A stretch of DNA of 6,057 bases from Acidobacteriota bacterium (GTDB lineage: Bacteria > Acidobacteriota > Terriglobia > Terriglobales > Acidobacteriaceae), in assembly GCA_021799945.1 (NCBI GenBank), contig JAJYZK010000029.1, positions 1 to 6,057 of the forward strand, given 5' to 3'. Positions 1-3,716 of this stretch are shown here, piece after piece. Made by a program: the position numbers and the translations under genes. The notes beneath the pieces were generated by a model that was not told the DNA's origin, did not search any database, and worked only from the letters and a program-made list of their open reading frames with translations. Each line of letters begins with the position of its first letter. The first letter of the stretch is position 1.

Positions 1-328
1 GGGAAGATGGTCGCGGCGGCCAGTTTAATTCCCTCTGTGTACAAAATGAAAGCGATATTTTGGGCCCGGCGACAGAGACCCCTGCCCCGGAGGGACCCCT
101 CCCCGTCGCTGCGGTATGATCGAATTTCCACGGACAATCCCCGCGGCGCCACAGCATCAACCGTAGCCGATGGCCCGGCGCGCGGACTGGACGGGACGCC
201 GGTTTCCGAGTGACAAGACTTTCCGCTAGACCGTCTTCTCTCTCCCTTATCCAATCCAGGACCGAGTCCGTAATTCCATCCCCTGCGTGGGCCGCGCAAT
301 TCGAAGCATGCGGGAAGGGCGCCGTACT
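1..328. other. Upstream region without a convincing gene
   Basis: I see no supportable coding region here. The one open frame (7-213) gives a low-complexity, arginine- and proline-rich translation with no recognisable domain. An A/T-rich patch at 41-62 contains a perfect inverted repeat, CAAAAT (42-47) and ATTTTG (57-62), separated by 9 bases; this could be an operator half-site pair. A TATGAT hexamer at 115-120 matches a -10 box at 5 of 6 positions, but there is no good -35 hexamer upstream. The region probably holds the promoter of the ROK gene, but I cannot place it firmly. Confidence 0.4.
313..319 (+). promoter_or_regulatory. Ribosome binding site deciding the ROK start
   Basis: GGAAGGG lies nine bases before the ATG at 329. 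Neither the earlier GTG (287) nor the ATG (308) has a purine-rich site at a suitable distance, so 329 is preferred and the 14-residue extension is probably not translated. Confidence 0.5.
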
Positions 329-1498
329 ATGAAAGTTCTCGTCAAGCAGCTCCCCATCGGCTTTAGCCAGTTCGCGTCGAACACCATGCCCCGGCAGGTG
401 AACCGCAGCCTGCTCTTTCAATTGGTGCGCAGGGAGCAATCGATCTCCCGCGCGGAATTGGCCCGCGTCTCCGGGATGCAGCGCAGCACGGTCTCGCTGA
501 TCGTCGAAGAGCTGATTGCCGACGGATGGATCGTGGAAGGAGCGATGGGAAAGCTGCCTCGGGGACGCCATCCCATGTTCCTGAAGATCAACAACCAGCG
601 AGCGGTCATCGCACTCGATATTCATCCGGAACATATGGTGGTGGCGGTCGGAGACTTGAGCGGCAAGATCATCGGTCAAAGCGTGATCAAACTGCCGAAA
701 ACCGCGGGCCAGGCTATCCAGGCGATCATCCGGGCGGTCGGAGGGCTGATCGCCGCCAATCGGGAGAAGCGTTTCGAGGGCATCGGAATCAGTCTTCCGG
801 GCCGCACCGATCTTGAACTGCAGAAGCTGATCTTTGCGCCGAATCTGCGCTGGCCGGTGCCCACCATCAAAGCGCGCATCGAGCGCGCGACCGGCTTGAA
901 CGTGCAGATTGACAACGTCGCCAACGCCTGCGCCCTGGCCGAGGTATGGTTCGGATACAGCGATGGATTGCACGACCTGGTGGTGGTGAACGTTTCGGAA
1001 GGAGTCGGAGCGGGAATCTACGCCAATGGACAGATTCTGCGCGGCGAGAATGGAATGGCCGGCGAATTCGGACATGTGCAGGTGGAGGACGGCGGTCCCC
1101 TCTGCGCCTGCGGAAACCGCGGATGCTGGGAGCAGAGCGCATCGAATCGGGCGGGGTTGCGGTACTTTAACGACATTGCGCCCAACCGCGGCGTGACCAC
1201 CTTTGAAGAGCTCGCTCAGCTTGGCCGCGACGACGACCCCGCGGCCCTGGAGGCGCTTGGAAAAATGAGCCGCTCCCTGGGCCGGGGTTTGCGAATGATT
1301 GCGCTGGCCCTGGCCCCCCGGGAAATTGTGATCGTCGGGGATATCAGCGGCGTCTGGCCCAAAGTCGGCGCCGAGGTGGAAAAGGAGATGTGCCGGGACT
1401 TTATCGCCAGACCCCCGATCCTGCGCTGCGCCTATGATGGGCATGAGGCTCGCCTGCGCAGCGCCGTTGCGCTGGTGCTCCACCAAAGATTCATTTGA
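329..1498 (+). CDS. ROK-family transcriptional regulator
   Basis: This probable DNA-binding repressor or activator of sugar-use genes is cytoplasmic and 389 residues long from the chosen start. Residues about 24-70 form a MarR/ROK-type winged helix (VNRSLLFQLVRRE, then the helix-turn-helix RAELARVSGMQRSTVSLIVEE region). Residues about 92 to the end form the ROK sugar-kinase-like domain. The ROK zinc site is intact: His249 in GEFGH and Cys259, Cys261, Cys266 in the CACGNRGCWE stretch. The kinase signature is eroded: the usual DxGGT phosphate loop reads DIHPEH, and the catalytic Asp of the family's N-D-x-N motif is Val197 (IDNVAN). This fits a sugar-sensing regulator and not a glucokinase. The ATG at 329 has GGAAGGG (313-319) nine bases upstream. 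The in-frame GTG at 287 and ATG at 308 lack a good ribosome site. The effector sugar and target genes cannot be read from the sequence. Confidence 0.9.
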   Translation: MKVLVKQLPIGFSQFASNTMPRQVNRSLLFQLVRREQSISRAELARVSGMQRSTVSLIVEELIADGWIVEGAMGKLPRGRHPMFLKINNQRAVIALDIHPEHMVVAVGDLSGKIIGQSVIKLPKTAGQAIQAIIRAVGGLIAANREKRFEGIGISLPGRTDLELQKLIFAPNLRWPVPTIKARIERATGLNVQIDNVANACALAEVWFGYSDGLHDLVVVNVSEGVGAGIYANGQILRGENGMAGEFGHVQVEDGGPLCACGNRGCWEQSASNRAGLRYFNDIAPNRGVTTFEELAQLGRDDDPAALEALGKMSRSLGRGLRMIALALAPREIVIVGDISGVWPKVGAEVEKEMCRDFIARPPILRCAYDGHEARLRSAVALVLHQRFI

Positions 1499-1560
1499 GT
1501 CCGCTGCGGGAAGTTCCCTTCTTCCCTTCGCCAGAGATTTCCGATACTCTGAGGGTCGTG

Positions 1561-1653
1561 ATGCAGCCGAGATCCAGCCGGTTCTTTTCGTTTACCTACC
1601 GCTACTGGCGCCCAGTAGCGGCTCCGGCAGGGTATGCGCATCGTAGAACTTGA
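1561..1653 (+). CDS. Aromatic-rich leader peptide of the DAHP synthase gene
   Basis: This is a 30-codon open frame with ATG at 1561 and TGA at 1651-1653. GAGGG (1551-1555) sits five bases before the start. Six of the nine residues 8-16 (FFSFTYRYW) are aromatic, and Tyr25 adds a seventh; all three aromatic amino acids are represented. The Tyr and Trp codons lie within the left arm of a perfect hairpin, and a terminator follows before the DAHP synthase gene. Such clustering of the end-product amino acids of the downstream pathway is the hallmark of an attenuation leader such as pheL or trpL. The peptide itself probably has no function beyond ribosome positioning. Unlike the classical leaders, it continues 14 residues past the Trp codon (RPVAAPAGYAHRRT). 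A GTG at 1558 directly before the ATG is an alternative start, but its spacing from the ribosome site would be too short. Confidence 0.85.
   Translation: MQPRSSRFFSFTYRYWRPVAAPAGYAHRRT
1599..1621 (+). repeat. Protector (1:2) hairpin of the attenuator
   Basis: CCGCTACTGG (1599-1608) and CCAGTAGCGG (1612-1621) are perfect 10-bp complements around a three-base loop. The left arm encodes the end of Tyr13, then Arg14, Tyr15 and Trp16 of the leader peptide. Its pairing state would therefore report ribosome position on those codons. The right arm overlaps the antiterminator strand 1618-1627, so the two structures exclude each other. Confidence 0.85.
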
Positions 1654-1689
1654 TGGCTTGAAATACGAGCGTACGAATCCTGGGGCCGC
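1618..1689 (+). promoter_or_regulatory. Candidate antiterminator (2:3) pairing
   Basis: GCGGCTCCGG (1618-1627) can pair with CTGGGGCCGC (1680-1689) over 10 contiguous positions, two of them G-U. It shares 1618-1621 with the protector hairpin and 1683-1689 with the terminator stem, so it is mutually exclusive with both. I found it by eye; its folding energy has not been calculated. Confidence 0.65.
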
Positions 1690-1717
1690 GATCAAAATCG
1701 CGGCCCTTTCGTTTTTT
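1683..1717 (+). terminator. Intrinsic terminator before the DAHP synthase gene
   Basis: GGGCCGCGAT (1683-1692) and ATCGCGGCCC (1697-1706) form a perfect 10-bp GC-rich stem with a CAAA loop. It is followed by TTTCGTTTTTT (1707-1717). It lies 30 bases before the ATG of the DAHP synthase, after the leader peptide stop codon. It is therefore placed to act as a conditional attenuator for that gene, not as the end of the ROK transcript alone. Confidence 0.9.
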
Positions 1718-1732
1718 CACCTCTTTTTCCCG

Positions 1733-1738
1733 AAGGAG
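1733..1738 (+). promoter_or_regulatory. Ribosome binding site of the DAHP synthase gene
   Basis: AAGGAG lies nine bases before the ATG at 1748. It decides the start: an upstream in-frame ATG at 1634 has no such site, and its extension would be translated through the terminator hairpin. Confidence 0.8.
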
Positions 1739-1747
1739 ATCCGCTCC

Positions 1748-2611
1748 ATGAATGTATCGACCGTAGAACCGGAGACTGAAACGGCGCAGCCTGGCCCGAA
1801 ACGCGGGAGGCCGATGGAGGCGCCCGCAACCAGGCTCGTAGACCGCGCGGCGCGCCAAGGGCGCACCGTGGTGCGCGTCGGAGAAGTCGAGATCGGCGCG
1901 GGCCGCCCGGCCGTGATCGCCGGCCCCTGCTCTGTCGAGTCCTACTCGCAGACCTTGGAGGCAGCCAGGGCGGTCAAGGCCGCAGGGGCCGTGATCCTGC
2001 GCGGAGGAGCCTACAAACCCCGCACCTCTCCCTACGATTTTCAGGGCCTGGGCCTGGAGGCGCTCCTCATTCTGCAACGGGTTCGCAAAGAGACGCAGCT
2101 TCCCGTCGTCTCCGAGGTCTTGAGCACGGAGGATGTCGATCGAGTGGCCGAGCACGTGGACATGCTCCAGGTGGGCGCCCGCAACATGCAGAATTTCGCG
2201 CTTCTGCGTCGTCTCGGCCGCACGCCGAAACCGGTGCTCTTGAAGCGAAGCCCGGCCGCCACGGTGCAGGAATGGCTGATGGCCGCCGAATACATCCTAG
2301 CCGGAGGGAACGATCAGGTGGTGCTATGCGAGCGCGGCATCCGATCCTACGATCCGCAACTGCGCAATACCTTCGACTTGGCCGGGATGGCGCTGGCGCG
2401 CCAACTCAGCCACCTGCCGGCGATTGCCGATCCGTCGCATGCGACCGGCCGGAGGGATCTGATTCCCGCCATGTCGCGGGCGGCCCTGGCGGCCGGCGCC
2501 GATGGTTTGATGATCGAGGTTCACCCCGATCCTGGAAGCGCGCTTTCCGACGGATCCCAATCGATGGATCTGCCCGGCTTTGCTCAAATGATGGAGACGC
2601 TGCGGCGCTAG
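1748..2611 (+). CDS. aroF: 3-deoxy-7-phosphoheptulonate synthase (DAHP synthase, type I-beta)
   Basis: This enzyme condenses phosphoenolpyruvate with erythrose 4-phosphate to DAHP, the first step of the shikimate pathway, in the cytoplasm. It has 287 residues. A linker matching other I-beta enzymes (TRLVDRAARQGRTVVRVGEVEIG, about 28-50) precedes a complete TIM-barrel core. Visible motifs are AGPCSVES (58-65), RGGAYKPRTSPYDFQG (85-100), VGARNMQNF (142-150), LLKRS (164-168), CERGIR (194-199), RNTFDL (206-211), DPSHATGRRD (228-237), IEVHP (256-260) and LSDGSQS (266-272). The four metal ligands of the family are present: Cys61, His231, Glu257, Asp268. The first 27 residues are Pro/Glu-rich and probably disordered. 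The ferredoxin-like domain of the Thermotoga-type enzyme and the chorismate-mutase domain of the Bacillus type are both absent, so no allosteric domain is visible. KDO-8-phosphate synthase is related, but the RGGAYKPRTSP and GRRDLI motifs favour DAHP synthase. The upstream attenuator probably regulates it. Confidence 0.95.
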   Translation: MNVSTVEPETETAQPGPKRGRPMEAPATRLVDRAARQGRTVVRVGEVEIGAGRPAVIAGPCSVESYSQTLEAARAVKAAGAVILRGGAYKPRTSPYDFQGLGLEALLILQRVRKETQLPVVSEVLSTEDVDRVAEHVDMLQVGARNMQNFALLRRLGRTPKPVLLKRSPAATVQEWLMAAEYILAGGNDQVVLCERGIRSYDPQLRNTFDLAGMALARQLSHLPAIADPSHATGRRDLIPAMSRAALAAGADGLMIEVHPDPGSALSDGSQSMDLPGFAQMMETLRR

Positions 2612-2673
2612 GAAGCGGAAGTGGCCCGAAGACGGTCCCCGGGGCGCTCCGTCCCTGGTGGGAACCGCCGTTC

Positions 2674-2705
2674 GCATCGCTCCGTATTACCATGCAGAGC
2701 GATGC
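2674..2705. repeat. Perfect 9-bp inverted repeat after the DAHP synthase gene
   Basis: GCATCGCTC (2674-2682) and GAGCGATGC (2697-2705) are exact complements around a 14-base loop. There is no T tract after it, so it is not a standard intrinsic terminator. It may stabilise the 3' end of the transcript or be a protein-binding site. Confidence 0.5.
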
Positions 2706-2847
2706 CGGGCATGGAGACCAATGCGATTCACGCGAACGGCCGCGGCCCGCTGGCCAGGCTCGCAAACCAAACAGGAAGCGCCGTTTTCGCGGCCGACCCC
2801 CGGGGGATCTGCGCGTCTTCTCCCCGCTGAGCGACGCGGGAGATCCA

Positions 2848-2875
2848 GGGCCACCTAAGGCGGGTCACCTAGGCC
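2848..2875. repeat. Two adjacent 14-base direct repeats
   Basis: GGGCCACCTAAGGC (2848-2861) and GGGTCACCTAGGCC (2862-2875) follow one another directly and match at 10 of 14 positions, sharing CACCTA. They end eight bases before a TAGAAT hexamer. They occupy the place of a -35 region or an activator site, but function is inference. Confidence 0.4.
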
Positions 2876-2883
2876 GTATGGCG

Positions 2884-2889
2884 TAGAAT
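2884..2889 (+). promoter_or_regulatory. Candidate -10 box (TAGAAT)
   Basis: TAGAAT matches TATAAT at 5 of 6 positions. No convincing -35 hexamer is found 15-18 bases upstream, where the direct repeats lie instead. If real, it would start a transcript with an untranslated leader of about 320 bases before the sigma-2-like gene. Confidence 0.25.
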
Positions 2890-2978
2890 GGAACACAGAT
2901 GGAAGCACCACCCAGATAACCATCCTCAAGGGCCGAAGGGCTGTGGCGGCGGCGCCCGACACCGGAATTCCCTCGCAC

Positions 2979-3182
2979 TCGGCTCCGAACCTCAACTCCG
3001 CGGTGGTTCAGCCGGACGGAGCGGAGGAGACAAACTTTATCAGGTTCGGCAGTGAGCAGCCACGGCGTCGCCCGCTGAGAGGAGATCTCCAGCAGCTACG
3101 CTGTCTCGGCGATTGCCTCCTCGCTCGCTCCACCGCTGACGCGGCAGGCAGGGTCTTCGCCCGAGACCCCTCGCCGGCCTGC
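2979..3182 (+). promoter_or_regulatory. Possible structured leader upstream of the sigma-2-like gene
   Basis: Several stems can be drawn that do not conflict. 2979-2991 pairs with 3005-3015 (11 bp including one G-U, with a two-base bulge). 3018-3022 pairs with 3127-3131, and 3024-3029 with 3117-3122, together a long-range 11-bp helix closing about 85 bases. Within that span, GGAGATCTCC (3081-3090) is self-complementary. 3144-3149 pairs with 3177-3182 and encloses 3151-3157 pairing with 3163-3169. The last hairpin ends 14 bases before the ribosome site of the next gene. GC-rich DNA yields many stems by chance, so this is a hypothesis. I do not recognise a known riboswitch family. Confidence 0.3.
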
Positions 3183-3214
3183 GCACGACAACCGTTGGAA
3201 AGGATAGATTTTCA

Positions 3215-3580
3215 ATGAAGAGAGCTACGCATACGCTTCTGGAATCGCAACCCCTGGAATTCCCCCCGGGATTCAAAGAAGAGCGCGGGAAAGGCGGCGC
3301 CGCCGGCGCGGACGCGTCAACGGCCCAGGCCGACAGCTTCGACGCCCGATTCGACCGCTGCCGCAACTCTCTGGAATTGCTTGCCCGCCGGGTGCTAAGC
3401 GGCGAGCGAGAGGCGGCGGAGGCGGTGCGGCGGTGCCGCGCAGCGGCCAGCCTGCATCCGCGGCATTTCGAGAGCGAAGGCGCCTTCCGCAGTTGGCTGT
3501 TTCGCCTCCTCATCGAGGAAGCCTTGAATCTGCGGCCCGGACGGGAGCCGGATGGCGCCTCCCGAGACATCGTGGCCTGA
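3215..3580 (+). CDS. Short sigma-70 region 2-like protein without region 4
   Basis: This 121-residue protein has an N-terminal tail of about 40 residues that is poor in recognisable structure. Residues about 42-107 resemble region 2 of ECF sigma factors: FDRCRNSLELLARRVL, then an acidic helix position (GEREAAEAV), then HFESEGAFRSWLFRLLIEEALNL, which corresponds to the F-x-G-x-x-x-F-S-T-W-L-x-R-I-x-x-N-x-A-L stretch of real ECF factors. Normal ECF factors are about 180-200 residues and carry region 4 for the -35 box; here the frame stops 14 residues after the match, and no region 4 is seen in the next 136 bases. It therefore cannot recognise promoters in the usual way; it may bind core polymerase or a partner, or be a remnant. 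From memory, similar short proteins with an EGAFRSWL core occur in Acidobacteriota. The start has AAAGGA (3199-3204) ten bases upstream. Confidence 0.6.
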   Translation: MKRATHTLLESQPLEFPPGFKEERGKGGAAGADASTAQADSFDARFDRCRNSLELLARRVLSGEREAAEAVRRCRAAASLHPRHFESEGAFRSWLFRLLIEEALNLRPGREPDGASRDIVA

Positions 3581-3669
3581 AACTGTAGCCGAAATCCAAG
3601 CATGGTCGAGGATTGGCTTCGACCTTGCTCTCCAAGCGCCGGCCGGTTCGCGGATAGATACCGATACCC

Positions 3670-3678
3670 TGCTAAAAT
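3670..3678 (+). promoter_or_regulatory. Candidate extended -10 promoter of the GH127-type gene
   Basis: TGCTAAAAT combines the TGn extension with TAAAAT, a 5 of 6 match to TATAAT. A transcript would begin near 3685, about 32 bases before the ATG at 3717. No clear -35 box is seen, which is tolerated in extended -10 promoters. It supports separate transcription from the sigma-2-like gene and the downstream start. Confidence 0.45.
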
Positions 3679-3702
3679 GGCGGGGACAGACCCTGGCGAT
3701 CC

Positions 3703-3707
3703 GGGAG
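3703..3707 (+). promoter_or_regulatory. Ribosome binding site deciding the GH127-type start
   Basis: GGGAG lies nine bases before the ATG at 3717. Together with the twin-arginine motif just after that ATG, it favours 3717 over the in-frame ATG at 3552. Confidence 0.5.
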
Positions 3708-3716
3708 ACTCTGGCG

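Larger units (their letters stand above)
1551..1717 (+). promoter_or_regulatory. Aromatic amino acid attenuator of the DAHP synthase gene
   Basis: All parts of a translation-coupled attenuator can be read directly. Region 1 (1599-1608) covers the Tyr-Arg-Tyr-Trp codons of a leader peptide and pairs perfectly with region 2 (1612-1621). Region 2 extended (1618-1627) can instead pair with region 3 (1680-1689) over 10 bp, two of them G-U. Region 3 is also the left arm of a terminator hairpin (1683-1692 with 1697-1706) followed by a T-rich tract. Inference: a ribosome stalled at Phe/Tyr/Trp codons masks region 1, frees region 2 to pair with region 3, blocks the terminator and allows transcription of the DAHP synthase gene. 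When charged aromatic tRNAs are plentiful, the 1:2 and 3:4 hairpins form and transcription stops. This is the logic of the trp and phe leaders of enteric bacteria. No promoter was located; it may lie in 1499-1550 or inside the end of the ROK gene. Confidence 0.85.
2612..3214. other. About 600 bases without a recognisable gene, rich in inverted repeats
   Basis: No frame on either strand in this stretch gives a protein I recognise; the open frames here look like chance frames in GC-rich DNA. Contents seen: a perfect 9-bp inverted repeat at 2674-2682/2697-2705; short palindromes GGCCGCGGCC and CCCCCGGGGG around 2740-2810; two 14-base direct repeats at 2848-2875; a -10-like TAGAAT at 2884-2889; and several mutually compatible stems between 2979 and 3182 that could form a structured 5' leader of the next gene. 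There is no clear T-tract terminator for the DAHP synthase gene. Confidence 0.5.

Noticed and set aside
7..213. 68-codon open frame at the window start
   Set aside because: Its translation is low-complexity and arginine/proline-rich, with no domain or ribosome site, and it crosses an A/T-rich intergenic patch.
1543..1548. GATACT as the -10 box of the leader transcript
   Set aside because: The transcript would start at about 1555, cutting off the ribosome site of the leader peptide, and no -35 box is present.
1634..1747. N-terminal extension of the DAHP synthase from the in-frame ATG at 1634
   Set aside because: It has no ribosome site, crosses the terminator hairpin and T tract, overlaps the leader peptide in another frame, and its translation does not resemble the missing ferredoxin-like domain. 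The ATG at 1748 has AAGGAG at proper spacing.
3035..3066. Resemblance to the conserved loop of bacterial signal recognition particle RNA (TCAGGTTCGGCAGTGAGCAGCC)
   Set aside because: Several bases match the conserved TCAGGTCCGGAAGGAAGCAGCC, but the stem below the tetraloop has a U-U mismatch, GGCA is not a GNRA loop, and the flanks do not form the long SRP helix. A cmscan against the Rfam SRP models would settle it.
2943..3218. 91-codon open frame before the sigma-2-like gene
   Set aside because: No domain is seen, and it ends over the ATG of the next gene in another frame. The stretch looks like a structured non-coding region.
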